DNA of 64,000 bases, from assembly GCF_001641615.1 (NCBI RefSeq), contig NZ_LRRU01000023.1:124001-188000 (forward strand), read 5' to 3'. The notes beneath the pieces are model-generated. The model made no database searches. It saw only the letters and a program-made list of their open reading frames with translations, and was not told the DNA's origin. Made by a program: the position numbers and the translations under genes. The DNA comes from Pseudoalteromonas gelatinilytica. Lineage in GTDB: Bacteria; Pseudomonadota; Gammaproteobacteria; Enterobacterales; Alteromonadaceae. Of this stretch, positions 34,244 through 43,582 are shown piece by piece (the first letter of the stretch is position 1; every line of letters starts with the position of its first letter).

Positions 34244-34830
34244 TTGCCATAATTAATACCGGTTGTGCCAACATTAACTCAGTTCGTTTTGCCTTTGAGC
34301 GCTTAGGGAAAACGCCTGAGGTGATCACCTCACCTGAGCAACTAAAAGGCTTTGAACGTGCCATTTTACCTGGCGTAGGTCATGCATCTGTTGCGATGAA
34401 ACGCTTAAAAGACGGTGGTTGGCAGCAAGCAATTGATGAATATCAGCGCCCGCTAATGGGCATTTGTTTAGGCATGCAATTACTTTGCGACAGCACAGAA
34501 GAAGGTAATGTTGATTGCCTTGGCAAAATTCCGGGTGTTGTTAAGCACTTAGAAGTGGGCACATTAACCTCACCACATATGGGGTGGAATGACCTAAGCG
34601 TGCTAAAAGAGCATGCCCTTACCAAAGGGTTATCTGCGCAAGATCAAGTGTACTTTGTGCATAGCTTTGCGCACACAGTAAACGATGCCACCCTAGTTAG
34701 CGGTGAATACGGGCAAGCTTTTTCAGCGATAGTTGCCAAAGATAACTACGCAGGCATGCAGTTCCACCCTGAGCGAAGCGCCAAAGTAGGCACGCGACTT
34801 TTACAAAACTTTTTAGATTGGCAGCTGTAA
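34240..34830 (+). CDS. hisH: Imidazole glycerol phosphate synthase, glutaminase subunit
   Basis: HisH releases ammonia from glutamine and passes it to HisF. The 196-residue class I amidotransferase has the nucleophile Cys in GICLGMQLLCDST and the His-Glu pair in MQFHPERSAKVG. The start ATG overlaps the hisB stop as ATGA; an in-frame GTG two codons earlier is less likely. Confidence 0.97.
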   Translation: MIAIINTGCANINSVRFAFERLGKTPEVITSPEQLKGFERAILPGVGHASVAMKRLKDGGWQQAIDEYQRPLMGICLGMQLLCDSTEEGNVDCLGKIPGVVKHLEVGTLTSPHMGWNDLSVLKEHALTKGLSAQDQVYFVHSFAHTVNDATLVSGEYGQAFSAIVAKDNYAGMQFHPERSAKVGTRLLQNFLDWQL

Positions 34831-34857
34831 GCGCAGCAAAAAATAAGAGAAATAAAC

Positions 34858-35592
34858 GTGATTATTCCAGCACTCGATGTATTACAAAACCAAATTGTGC
34901 GCTTATACCAAGGTAAGTATGATACAGCACAATTTTACCCTTACGAACTTGGCGCACGCTTACAAGAGTACGCAAACAGCGGCGCAGGCAAACTGCACCT
35001 AGTGGATTTAGAAGGCGCGCGCGATCCAAATAAAAAACAGTGGCAGCATATTCAAGCTGCGACTAAAGCGCTTAATGTGCCTTATCAAGTGGGCGGTGGT
35101 ATTCGCTCTGAGCAAGATGTTGCTGACTGGCTTGAAGCCGGTGCTAATCAAGTCGTGATTGGCTCAATGGCCGTTGAAAAGCGCGAACAAGTAAAGGCGT
35201 GGATTGAAAAATTTGGCAGCTCTCACTTTGTTATCGCATTAGATGTTAATAAAACTGACAACGGCTGGGCACCCGCAACACATGGTTGGTTAAGTGAATC
35301 TGAGTTTGGTTTGTTCGAACTTGTTGATTTTTACGTGGCACTTGGCGTGGTTGATTTTCTGTGTACTGACATCAGTAAAGACGGCACCATGACTGGTCCT
35401 TCGTTTGCACTTTATGAAGATTTAACCAACCACAACAGCGAGATTAAAGTTCAAGCTTCAGGCGGTGTAAGCTCACTGGATGATATTGCAAAGCTGAAAA
35501 AACTGGGCGTTGGCGGTGTTATCTTAGGTAAATCATTGCTTGATGGTGCCTTTAATGTTGAGGAGGCGCTAGCATGTTATCAAAACGCATAA
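34858..35592 (+). CDS. hisA: ProFAR isomerase (phosphoribosylformimino-5-aminoimidazole carboxamide ribotide isomerase)
   Basis: HisA opens the ribose of ProFAR by an Amadori rearrangement. The 244-residue half-barrel-duplicated TIM barrel shows IIPALDVLQNQIVRLYQGKY with the catalytic Asp, VGGGIRSEQDVADWL, VIALDVNK and ASGGVSSLDDI at the phosphate sites. It starts with GTG at 34858, 27 bases after hisH, the widest gap inside the operon. Its end overlaps hisF by 19 bases. Confidence 0.97.
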   Translation: MIIPALDVLQNQIVRLYQGKYDTAQFYPYELGARLQEYANSGAGKLHLVDLEGARDPNKKQWQHIQAATKALNVPYQVGGGIRSEQDVADWLEAGANQVVIGSMAVEKREQVKAWIEKFGSSHFVIALDVNKTDNGWAPATHGWLSESEFGLFELVDFYVALGVVDFLCTDISKDGTMTGPSFALYEDLTNHNSEIKVQASGGVSSLDDIAKLKKLGVGGVILGKSLLDGAFNVEEALACYQNA

Positions 35593-36353
35593 TCCCTTGT
35601 TTAGATGTAAAAGACGGCCAAGTCGTTAAAGGTGTTAAATTTAAAGGCCATGAAGTGGTTGGTGATATTTTAACGCTTGCCAAAGCTTACAGCGATGCCG
35701 GTGCGGATGAACTGGTGTTTTATGAAATCAGTGCCAGCGTCGAAAAACGCCTACTTGATGTCAATTGGGTAGAGAACATTGCGCGCCACATTGATATTCC
35801 ATTTTGTGTGGCAGGCGGCATTAAATCTGTTGCCGATGCAGCACGTGTTTTAGAACGTGGTGCAGATAAAATCAGTATTAACAGCCCCGCTATTGCTCGC
35901 CCAGAGCTTATCAAAGAATTACACGATGAGTTTGGTAAACAATGCGTGGTTGTGGGTATTGATAGCTTTTATGATGAAAACACTGGCGAGTATTTAGTGT
36001 ATCAGCTGACTGGCGACCCAAATGCATCAAGCCGTACTCGCTACAAAACCGAAGAATGGGTTAAGCGCGTGCAAGACCTAGGCGCTGGTGAAATCGTACT
36101 AAATTGCATGAATCAAGATGGCGTGCGTAAAGGCTACGACAATGTTCAGCTATCAAAAATGCGTGCACTGTGTGATATTCCTCTGATTGCTTCAGGTGGC
36201 GCAGGGACGATGCAAGACTTTGTTGATGTATTTCAACAAAGCCAAGTTGATGGCGCGCTCGCTGCAAGCGTATTTCACAAGAACGTCATTGATATTGGCG
36301 AACTAAAACAATTTTTAACTGATAATAATGTAGCGGCAAGACTATGCAATTAA
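35574..36353 (+). CDS. hisF: Imidazole glycerol phosphate synthase, cyclase subunit
   Basis: HisF uses ammonia from HisH to cyclise PRFAR into imidazole glycerol phosphate and AICAR. The 259-residue TIM barrel has the catalytic Asp in IPCLDVKDGQVVKGVKF, VAGGIKSVADAARVL, VVGIDSFYDE and ASGGAGTMQDFVDVF. Its ribosome binding site, GAGGAGG, is inside the end of hisA, suggesting coupled translation. Its end overlaps hisIE by 10 bases. Confidence 0.98.
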   Translation: MLSKRIIPCLDVKDGQVVKGVKFKGHEVVGDILTLAKAYSDAGADELVFYEISASVEKRLLDVNWVENIARHIDIPFCVAGGIKSVADAARVLERGADKISINSPAIARPELIKELHDEFGKQCVVVGIDSFYDENTGEYLVYQLTGDPNASSRTRYKTEEWVKRVQDLGAGEIVLNCMNQDGVRKGYDNVQLSKMRALCDIPLIASGGAGTMQDFVDVFQQSQVDGALAASVFHKNVIDIGELKQFLTDNNVAARLCN

Positions 36354-36958
36354 CCAAAGATACTCTTTCTCAAGTCGATTTTGCCAAAAGCGAATTGATC
36401 CCAGCTATCGTGCAAGACGCACGCTCTGGGGTAATTTTAATGCAAGGCTTTATGAATCAAGATGCATTAGCTGCCACTTTCGACAAGCAAAAAGTAACCT
36501 TTTACTCGCGTTCTAAAGAGCGCTTATGGACCAAAGGCGAAACATCAGAAAACTACCTTGAAGTAGTTTCTGTGCACACCGACTGTGATTACGACTCACT
36601 ATTAGTACTGGCAAACCCACTTGGGCCAACATGCCACCTAGGTACACAAAGCTGCTTTGGCGATGATGCTAAACCTAGCTTGTCGTTTTTAGCTGAGCTT
36701 GAACAAGTGATTGTTTCGCGTAAAGACGATGATCCAAGCAAAAGCTACACAGCGTCTTTGTTTGCAAAAGACTTAAGCCGTAGTTGCCAAAAAGTGGGTG
36801 AAGAAGGTGTTGAAGTTGCCCTTGCAGCCATGAAACATGATAACGATGAATTAACCAATGAATCGGCAGACTTACTGTATCATTTAACTGTGTTATTGCA
36901 GCGCCAAGGCCTATCGCTGGCTGATGTGGTGAGCTGTTTACAAGGCCGCCACAAGTAA
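36344..36958 (+). CDS. hisI: Bifunctional phosphoribosyl-AMP cyclohydrolase / phosphoribosyl-ATP pyrophosphatase
   Basis: The 204-residue fusion (HisIE) carries out steps two and three of the pathway. The N-terminal cyclohydrolase has FYSRSKERLWTKGETSEN and the zinc/metal motifs VSVHTDCDYDSLL and CHLGTQSCF. The C-terminal pyrophosphohydrolase has VGEEGVEVALAAMK and ESADLLYHLTVLL, the acidic MazG-like helices. It closes the operon, directly before a strong terminator. Confidence 0.97.
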   Translation: MQLTKDTLSQVDFAKSELIPAIVQDARSGVILMQGFMNQDALAATFDKQKVTFYSRSKERLWTKGETSENYLEVVSVHTDCDYDSLLVLANPLGPTCHLGTQSCFGDDAKPSLSFLAELEQVIVSRKDDDPSKSYTASLFAKDLSRSCQKVGEEGVEVALAAMKHDNDELTNESADLLYHLTVLLQRQGLSLADVVSCLQGRHK

Positions 36959-36964
36959 ATGAAT

Positions 36965-36991
36965 AAGCTGCAGCGCTTGCTGCAGCTTTTT
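36965..36991 (+). terminator. his operon terminator
   Basis: AAGCTGCAGC (36965-36974) pairs with GCTGCAGCTT (36979-36988) around GCTT, followed by T to 36991. It ends the eight-gene operon six bases after the hisIE stop. Confidence 0.92.
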
Positions 36992-37130
36992 ATACATTCG
37001 ACACTTTTAGGCAATAAATCGACTGTTCTAATATAACGCCAAACTGCATAAATATCCGACAATAACCTCATCAAAGCTGCATTGTGAAAACAAATTGCAG
37101 TCCCTGTTAATCACAAAATAGGAGAGTGTT

Positions 37131-38093
37131 ATGACTACCTCAACGGATAATTTTTACCAAAGCGATGCTGTTAACTTTGAAAAAGTAATTTTCAAAAACC
37201 AATCACAGATGAATGTAGTCGGTAATCTTTTTACACCAAAAAATGCTGAGAAAGGCGCGAACCATCCGGCACTTGTAATTGGTCATCCTATGGGTGCGGT
37301 AAAAGAGCAAAGTGCTACTTTATATGCAACTAAACTTGCAGAGCTAGGCTTTGTAACTTTGGCAATTGATCTTAGCTTCTGGGGCGAAAGTGACGGCGAA
37401 CCACGTAATACTGTGCTGCCTGATTTATACGCAGAGTCATTCAGTGCTGGTGTCGATTACCTTGCTAGCCGTTCATACGTCAACAAAGAAAGCATTGGTG
37501 GTTTAGGTGTATGTGGTAGTGGTGGTTTCATCATTAGTGCAGCTAAAATTGACCCACGTATCAAAGCTGTAGCAACAGTGAGTATGTATGACATGGGTGG
37601 CGCGACGCGCAATGGTTTAGGTAACTCTATCGATCTTGATATGCGTAAAGGTATGCTTGATGAAGCCGCTGAGCAACGTAATGTTGAGTACCTAGGTGGC
37701 GAAGTGCAGTACACAGGTGGCTGTCCGCATCACATTGATGAAAGCTCACACCCAATTGCAAAAGAGTTTTATGACTTTTATCGCACTGAGCGTGGCGAAT
37801 ATACACCAGAGCGCTCATCAGCAGATTTAACTACACACCCAACATTAAGCAGCAATGTGCGTTTTATGAACTTTTATCCATTTAACGATATTGAAACTAT
37901 TTCACCACGTCCATTACTGTTTGTTGCTGGTGAACAAGCTCACTCATTTGAGTTTAGCCAACAAGCCTATGATTTAGCTGCTGAGCCTAAGCAATTATTG
38001 GTTGTGCCAAATGCAGGTCATGTTGATTTATATGATGATGTGGCTTTAATTCCATTCACTAAGATTGCTGAGTTTTTCACAGCAAGTCTTTAA
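37131..38093 (+). CDS. Alpha/beta hydrolase (YcjY / dienelactone-hydrolase-like)
   Basis: The 320-residue protein has an alpha/beta-hydrolase fold: PALVIGHPMGAVKEQSATLY, LAIDLSFWGESDGEPRN, the nucleophile region GGLGVCGSGGFIISAA and a C-terminal AGHVDLYDD with the catalytic His. GXCXSG-type nucleophile elbows of this sort are typical of YcjY-like proteins whose substrates are mostly unknown. No signal peptide. AGGAGAG precedes the ATG. It is single between the his terminator and its own terminator, and next to an AraC regulator on the opposite strand. Confidence 0.87.
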   Translation: MTTSTDNFYQSDAVNFEKVIFKNQSQMNVVGNLFTPKNAEKGANHPALVIGHPMGAVKEQSATLYATKLAELGFVTLAIDLSFWGESDGEPRNTVLPDLYAESFSAGVDYLASRSYVNKESIGGLGVCGSGGFIISAAKIDPRIKAVATVSMYDMGGATRNGLGNSIDLDMRKGMLDEAAEQRNVEYLGGEVQYTGGCPHHIDESSHPIAKEFYDFYRTERGEYTPERSSADLTTHPTLSSNVRFMNFYPFNDIETISPRPLLFVAGEQAHSFEFSQQAYDLAAEPKQLLVVPNAGHVDLYDDVALIPFTKIAEFFTASL

Positions 38094-38110
38094 GTAAAGC
38101 GTGTCATGGT

Positions 38111-38147
38111 AACGAATGGGACATAGGGATATGCCCATTCGTTTTTT
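38111..38147. terminator. Terminator between hydrolase and AraC genes
   Basis: AACGAATGGG (38111-38120) pairs with CCCATTCGTT (38134-38143), followed by T to 38147. It serves the hydrolase gene; a weaker role for the convergent AraC gene is possible. Confidence 0.88.
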
Positions 38148-38200
38148 ATACCAATTCGTTTAACTAACTATTATTGCCCATTGGTATTATAAGTAACGGG

Positions 38201-39115
38201 CTATTTAGCCGTTGCTAAAAACGCCTCAACATCTCGTTTTGGTGATAAACCAAAAAACCGAGAATACTCACGAGAAAATTGTGAGGGGCTTTCGTAGCCA
38301 ACCTTAAAAGCAGCACCTGACGCATCCATACTCTCGCCAACCATCAACCTTCTTGCTTCCATTAACCTTAAACGCTTTTGATATTGTAACGGACTCATTG
38401 AAGTTAGATCTCGAAAATGATGGTGAAAAGTCGATTTACTCATTTTCGCAAGACCCGCTAAGTCCTCTACACTCAAGGGTTGATCATAGTTTTCTTTTAA
38501 CCATTTAACACTACGTGCAATTCTCAGCCCTTGGCTACCTGTCGATACTATATGGCGAAGCTCCGCCCCATGCTCACTATTAAGTACACGCCAAAAAATT
38601 TCGCGCTTTATTAATGGTGCCAGCACAGGCATAGACTCAGGATCATCAACCAGCTCAATTAATCGCGTAAAAGCGTTAAGTAGCGGCTCTGTCATTTTGC
38701 CTAAGGTCATCCCCTTGTTCAGTGATTGCTTGTTTAATTTGTCGAGCGGTATTTGCGAAATCAGTTCACCTAACATAGCCAAATCAAGCTTTAACACTAA
38801 GCCTAAATAAGGTGCGTCGTCTTTTGCTTCAAGAACTTGCATTTTTGCAGGCAAATCAATAGAGGTAATCAAATATTTGTGTGGGTCATACTTGAAAACA
38901 TCTTCGCCCAAGGTCATGCTTTTTGCCCCTTGTAGCACCAGTGCAATACTTGGTTCAACCACACACATTGAACAAGAGGTGGCGGCCTGTGTTTGTCGAT
39001 AAAAAAACAAATCCTCAATCACGCTATCAGCGGTTTCTTGCTGCCCAATAAGCGGCGCAATCTTATCTGCTAAAGCAGCGCTCATTTTAGCAATAGCATC
39101 ATAATCTGAATGCAT
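38201..39115 (-). CDS. AraC family transcriptional regulator
   Basis: The 304-residue protein has an N-terminal AraC_N cupin-like domain (PSIALVLQGAKSMTLGEDVF, YLITSIDLPAKMQVLEA) and two C-terminal helix-turn-helix motifs: LSVEDLAGLAKMSKSTFHHH and DASGAAFKVGYESPSQFSRE with the usual SPLQYQKRLRLMEARRL linker. Relatives are found beside alcohol dehydrogenase, aldo-keto reductase and cupin genes and often activate them. It diverges from the exported cupin gene at 39292. I prefer the ATG at 39115; a TTG seven codons upstream (39136) is the alternative. Confidence 0.93.
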   Translation of the reverse strand: MHSDYDAIAKMSAALADKIAPLIGQQETADSVIEDLFFYRQTQAATSCSMCVVEPSIALVLQGAKSMTLGEDVFKYDPHKYLITSIDLPAKMQVLEAKDDAPYLGLVLKLDLAMLGELISQIPLDKLNKQSLNKGMTLGKMTEPLLNAFTRLIELVDDPESMPVLAPLIKREIFWRVLNSEHGAELRHIVSTGSQGLRIARSVKWLKENYDQPLSVEDLAGLAKMSKSTFHHHFRDLTSMSPLQYQKRLRLMEARRLMVGESMDASGAAFKVGYESPSQFSREYSRFFGLSPKRDVEAFLATAK

Positions 39116-39291
39116 AACCAACCCAATTAAATTCAAGATACTTAACTATACGCTCGGTTATACAATATTGACCAGTGGTAAATTTGCCGCCTCGGACTAA
39201 TAGGCAATAACTTGCGTGCATTGTACTTTTTAAAGGCACAGTTTTTAGCCAAAATGAAGATTCGTTCGGTTACAAACACATGGAGAAAAGT

Positions 39292-39783
39292 ATGAAGTAT
39301 ATTATCGGTACCCTTATCTTAACGATGAGTGCATTTAGTCATGCAGAAAACGCCTCTTCACAACGTTTAGAATTACCGCAAATCACAGTGCAAAAAAATG
39401 GCACTCAGTACCCAATGACTGGGCTCGACAAGTATTTCACGGGCAAAGTACGCGTCGAGCCTAGTTTCCAAGCTCATGGCGAAGCGAAAGCCGCTGGTGC
39501 CATGGTAACGTTTGAGCCCGGCGCTCGCACAAACTGGCACACCCACCCTGTTGGCCAAACCTTAATTGTTACATCAGGTATGGGCTGGGTTAATCAGTGG
39601 CATGGACAACCTCAGGTTATAAAACCAGGTGACGTTGTACATATTCCTGCTAATGTTAAACATTGGCACGGTGCTACAGATAAAACAGCCATGATGCACT
39701 CAGCTATTCAAGAATCAAAAGGCGGTAAGGTTGTTGATTGGTTAGAGCCAGTAACAGATAAGCAATATTTAAAAAAGCAGTAA
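39292..39783 (+). CDS. Exported cupin, hydroxynitrile-lyase-like
   Basis: A signal peptide (MKYIIGTLILTMSAFSHA) precedes a single-domain cupin. The metal-binding motifs are NWHTHPVGQTLIVTSGMG and VKHWHGATDKTAMMH. This matches the small cupins that include manganese-dependent (R)-hydroxynitrile lyases such as that of Granulicella tundricola, though most relatives have no proven function. GGAGA lies 6 bases before the ATG at 39292; an ATG at 39280 overlaps that site and is less likely. A cytoplasmic paralogue is encoded at 46330. Confidence 0.87.
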   Translation: MKYIIGTLILTMSAFSHAENASSQRLELPQITVQKNGTQYPMTGLDKYFTGKVRVEPSFQAHGEAKAAGAMVTFEPGARTNWHTHPVGQTLIVTSGMGWVNQWHGQPQVIKPGDVVHIPANVKHWHGATDKTAMMHSAIQESKGGKVVDWLEPVTDKQYLKKQ

Positions 39784-39797
39784 AGATGGTAAGTGAA

Positions 39798-40145
39798 ATG
39801 CAAATAAAGTTCACCAGTAACGGCAAAACTATGCAAGCGACTCTAGAAAGTAACAATGCCGCTAAGCATTTTTATCAACTTCTACCACTGACTCTAAAAG
39901 TAGAAGACTTTGCCAATGCTGAGAAAATTGCCACTTTACCAGAGAAATTAAATCTACAAGGCTTACCTGCTGGCACCGATGCTAACGCAGGAGACATTAC
40001 TTATTACGCACCTTGGGGTAACCTTGCGCTCTTTTATAAGCAGCAAAGTTATGCAAATGGTCTGATAAAACTTGGTAAAATAACGGGCGATAGTCAGTTT
40101 TTTAAAAGTTTAGGCCAAGCGGATGTCACTATAGAGCCCTTGTAG
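39798..40145 (+). CDS. Cyclophilin-like fold protein
   Basis: The 115-residue protein reads like the cyclophilin-like family (PF18050): MQIKFTSNGKTMQATLESNN at the start, FYQLLPLTLKVEDFANAEKI, then GDITYYAPWGNLALFYKQ and a short C-terminal strand. These proteins share the cyclophilin fold but usually lack the catalytic Arg for prolyl isomerisation. It follows the exported cupin within 15 bases, so the two form an operon. The start may instead be an ATG at 39786. Confidence 0.8.
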   Translation: MQIKFTSNGKTMQATLESNNAAKHFYQLLPLTLKVEDFANAEKIATLPEKLNLQGLPAGTDANAGDITYYAPWGNLALFYKQQSYANGLIKLGKITGDSQFFKSLGQADVTIEPL

Positions 40146-40168
40146 TAGATACTAACTCTCCAGTTAGC

Positions 40169-40203
40169 AAAGCTGCTTTTTATGCATTCTAAAAGCAGCT
40201 TTT
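40169..40203 (+). terminator. Terminator after cupin-cyclophilin pair
   Basis: A 12-bp perfect stem pairs AAAGCTGCTTTT (40169-40180) with AAAAGCAGCTTT (40191-40202) around a 10-base loop, with a short T-rich tail. Confidence 0.88.
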
Positions 40204-40404
40204 ATCTTGCCTAATACTCTCATTTTCTTGCCTGTTTGTCCGAGCTCTCTTCATACAGCATCCTACACAACCATAACCAACTGAATTTTATGAATAAAAA
40301 GCAAAAGCCAATCAGTCTTGGAATTTTTGCTTCATCTTTACAAATCACGCCAAAAGGTAATATTGTATTAACAATAAAAAGAACACACAATTAAAGGACT
40401 TACA

Positions 40405-43400
40405 ATGAACCGCTCTCTTTTTGGCAAGTTTAAACTTCCGCTACTTTTATTAAGCAGCTCATTCCTACTCACTGCATGTCAGCAGAACTCAACCAAAGTA
40501 AATAAAAGTAATGTATCAAGCAGTCCTAAAAACGATTGGGAAAACCCGGCTGTTTTTTCTGTCGGGACACTCGCAGATCGTGCGTATTTTGCAAGTTACA
40601 ATTCAGAGAATGCTGCGGTACTTGCTGATGACAAAGCATCATCACAATACCATACGCTCAATGGAGACTGGCACTTCAATTTTGCTGAGAAACCAAGTTT
40701 ACGTCCTATGGATTTCTTTAAACCGAGTGTTGACGTTTCTGATTGGCCTACCACACCAGTTCCTTCGAACTGGCAATTACAAGGTTACGACTACCCTATT
40801 TATGTTAATCATGGTTATGGCTTTAAAAAAAATAAGCCTTATGCGCCTGACTATAACCCTGTCGGTTCGTACCGACGAGATTTCACGATAGCTGACGATT
40901 GGCAAGATAAGCGTATTATCCTTCATTTTGGTGCAGTTCGCTCTGCTTTTTATGTTTGGGTGAACGGTAAAAAACTAGGTTATAGCCAAGACGGTAAACT
41001 CCCCGCCGAGTTTGATATAACAGAGGTTGTTTCGCCTGGTAAGAACACACTTGCTGTTGAAGTATTCCGTTGGAGTGACGGCAGTTATTTAGAAGATCAA
41101 GATATGTGGCGAATTAGTGGTATTCAACGTGACGTTTTCTTGCAAGTCGTGCCAAAAACTCAATTATGGGATTTCCATGCTGCAACATCGCTAATTAACA
41201 ATTTTAAAGATGGTTTGCTTAATTTAGACGTCACTGTAGAAAATACGAACGATGATGCTAGCAGCTCAACATTACATAGTGCTATTTTCGATGGTGACAC
41301 CCTACTTTGGCAAAACACACAAAAACTAAAAAGCGAAGCTGGAGAAAAACACACGATTAGCTTCAATACAACATTGAAAGACATCACAGCTTGGTCGGCT
41401 GAAGTCCCTAAGCTGTATGACTTACAGCTTACTTTGACACAAGATGGGCAAGAGCAACAAGTCGTTCGCGAAGCTATTGGTTTTAAAAATGTTGAAATAA
41501 AAGATGGCTTATTGTTAGTAAATGGCCAACCAATTGTGATTAAAGGTGTTAACCGTCATGAGCATGAGCCTGAAAATGGCCAAGCAATTGGTCGTGAAAG
41601 CATGCGTAAAGATATTGAGTTAATGAAGCTTAATAACATCAACACCGTAAGAGCATCACATTACCCCAATGATCCTTACTGGTACCGTTTATGCGACAAA
41701 TATGGTCTATATGTCATCGATGAAGCAAATGTTGAATCTCATGGTTATGGCTTTGAAGAAGATAGCCTAGGTAATGATCCACAATTTAAAGAAGCCATTT
41801 TAGATCGCGTAAATGGCATGATTGAACGAGATAAAAATCACCCTTCTATTATTTCGTGGTCTTTAGGAAATGAGATAGGCCCAGGCCCGAGTATTCGTGA
41901 GGCTTATCTTCTTGCCAAATCAAAAGACAGCAATCGCATTGTACAATACGAAACCCGAGCTAACTGGTATAAAGAAACCATGACTGATGTTGTTGGATGG
42001 ATGTATGCTGACCGAAATGAAATTACCAGCCAATACTTAGGTAATTACCCTGATAAACCTTTCATTTGGGTTGAATACGCCCACACCATGGGAAATAGCG
42101 GTGGCAATCTAAAAGAATTATGGGATTTCGTTTACCAGCATTCGCAAGTTCAAGGTGGTAGCATTTGGGATTGGGTGGATCAAGGTCTCTATAAAACGGA
42201 TGAGCAAGGCAAACGTATACTCGCTTATGGTGGTGATTTTGAACCTGAAGGTACACGAAATGCTAATAATTATCTGGCAAATGGTCTAATTGGTGCAGAC
42301 CGAGTACCTCACCCAGTCTTATTTGAAGTTAAAAAGCTTTATCAGAATGTCGCTGTAAAAATGGTTTCAGCAAGCCAATTTAAGATCAGCAATCGAAACT
42401 TTTTCCGTGATTTAAGCTATCTAGATACACACTGGCAGCTACTTGAAAATGGCTTAGTTGTTAAGCAAGGTTCATTAAAGCAATTAAGTACACCCGCTCA
42501 ACAAAGTGAGTTGATTACTCTTAGTGAACTCAATGACTACACGCGATTAAAAAATGCAGAATATACTCTCAATATTCAATTCAAACTAAAACAAGAAGAA
42601 GGCGTTAGAAATAAAGGGCTGGTCGTCGCAAGCGAGCAATTTATTTTACAAAGTAGTTTGTCTCTTGCCCACTTAAAAGCTGATGACAGCCTAAGAGTTG
42701 CAGAATCTGACCTTCAGGTCACAGTTAGTACAGCTAAAACTAAGCTGATATTTAATAAAGAGACAGGGCGACTTTCGAGCTATCGTTCAAACGAAGTAGA
42801 GCTAATCAAGCAAGGTGTATTTCCAAATTTTTGGCGAGCGATGACCGACAAAGATAATGGCAACCGGTTATGGGAAAAATCTGCTGCAGCTTATAAAAAT
42901 GCATCGCAACTTGCTGAGGTTACGCATGTAGATGTTGTCTCATCAGCAGGTAAAGCAAAGGTGACATTCACGCTTCATTTTCCAAGTTTAAATAGTGATG
43001 CCCAAATAAGTTACACTGTTGGCGAATTTGGCCAAGTCGACATTGATTACCAAGCAACCCTTGATAAAGGGCTACCTGAAATGCCTCGCTTTGGGTTACA
43101 GTTACAAATGCCTGACGGCTTTGATTTTGTAAAGTGGTATGGTCGAGGACCATGGGAAAACTATCAAGACCGTAAATATGCAGCGGATTTAGGTATATAC
43201 TCAAGCTCAGTAGCCGATTTATACACCCAGTATATTCGTCCACAAGAAAATGGAAATCGCAGCGATACCCGCTGGCTTGAAATTCGTAATTCGCAAGGGG
43301 TTGGTTTAAAAGTTCAGGGAGAGCCAAAATTCGACTTTACTGCACACCATAATACGGTTGCCGACTTTGACTATCCTAAAACTGGCACAAACCGTCATGC

Positions 43401-43569
43401 TACCGATATCACTCCAAGACCATTGACTGAGCTAAATATTGATTTACGCCAACGTGGTGTCGGTGGTGATAACAGTTGGGGAGCTAAGCCTTATGACAAT
43501 TACCGTTTAGAGCCAAGTGTTCAGCAACACTACCGCTTGCAATTGAGGTTAACGCCACTTAGCCATTAA
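40405..43569 (+). CDS. Lipoprotein beta-galactosidase, GH2 family
   Basis: The 1054-residue enzyme has the LacZ layout: sugar-binding jelly roll (LNGDWHFNFAEKP, GAVRSAFYVWVNGKKLGYSQ), immunoglobulin-like domains, a TIM barrel with the acid/base Glu490 in SWSLGNEIGPGPS and nucleophile Glu557 in FIWVEYAHTMGNS, and a C-terminal beta-sandwich (WYGRGPWENYQDRKYA). Unlike E. coli LacZ it begins with a lipoprotein signal (LLLLSSSFLLTACQQ), so it is probably anchored in a membrane facing the periplasm. It has no transport partner in the window. Signals DDG-type variation aside, the catalytic residues are intact. Substrate may be a larger galactoside from algae. Confidence 0.93.
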   Translation: MNRSLFGKFKLPLLLLSSSFLLTACQQNSTKVNKSNVSSSPKNDWENPAVFSVGTLADRAYFASYNSENAAVLADDKASSQYHTLNGDWHFNFAEKPSLRPMDFFKPSVDVSDWPTTPVPSNWQLQGYDYPIYVNHGYGFKKNKPYAPDYNPVGSYRRDFTIADDWQDKRIILHFGAVRSAFYVWVNGKKLGYSQDGKLPAEFDITEVVSPGKNTLAVEVFRWSDGSYLEDQDMWRISGIQRDVFLQVVPKTQLWDFHAATSLINNFKDGLLNLDVTVENTNDDASSSTLHSAIFDGDTLLWQNTQKLKSEAGEKHTISFNTTLKDITAWSAEVPKLYDLQLTLTQDGQEQQVVREAIGFKNVEIKDGLLLVNGQPIVIKGVNRHEHEPENGQAIGRESMRKDIELMKLNNINTVRASHYPNDPYWYRLCDKYGLYVIDEANVESHGYGFEEDSLGNDPQFKEAILDRVNGMIERDKNHPSIISWSLGNEIGPGPSIREAYLLAKSKDSNRIVQYETRANWYKETMTDVVGWMYADRNEITSQYLGNYPDKPFIWVEYAHTMGNSGGNLKELWDFVYQHSQVQGGSIWDWVDQGLYKTDEQGKRILAYGGDFEPEGTRNANNYLANGLIGADRVPHPVLFEVKKLYQNVAVKMVSASQFKISNRNFFRDLSYLDTHWQLLENGLVVKQGSLKQLSTPAQQSELITLSELNDYTRLKNAEYTLNIQFKLKQEEGVRNKGLVVASEQFILQSSLSLAHLKADDSLRVAESDLQVTVSTAKTKLIFNKETGRLSSYRSNEVELIKQGVFPNFWRAMTDKDNGNRLWEKSAAAYKNASQLAEVTHVDVVSSAGKAKVTFTLHFPSLNSDAQISYTVGEFGQVDIDYQATLDKGLPEMPRFGLQLQMPDGFDFVKWYGRGPWENYQDRKYAADLGIYSSSVADLYTQYIRPQENGNRSDTRWLEIRNSQGVGLKVQGEPKFDFTAHHNTVADFDYPKTGTNRHATDITPRPLTELNIDLRQRGVGGDNSWGAKPYDNYRLEPSVQQHYRLQLRLTPLSH

Positions 43570-43582
43570 CCTCAAATCTAAA

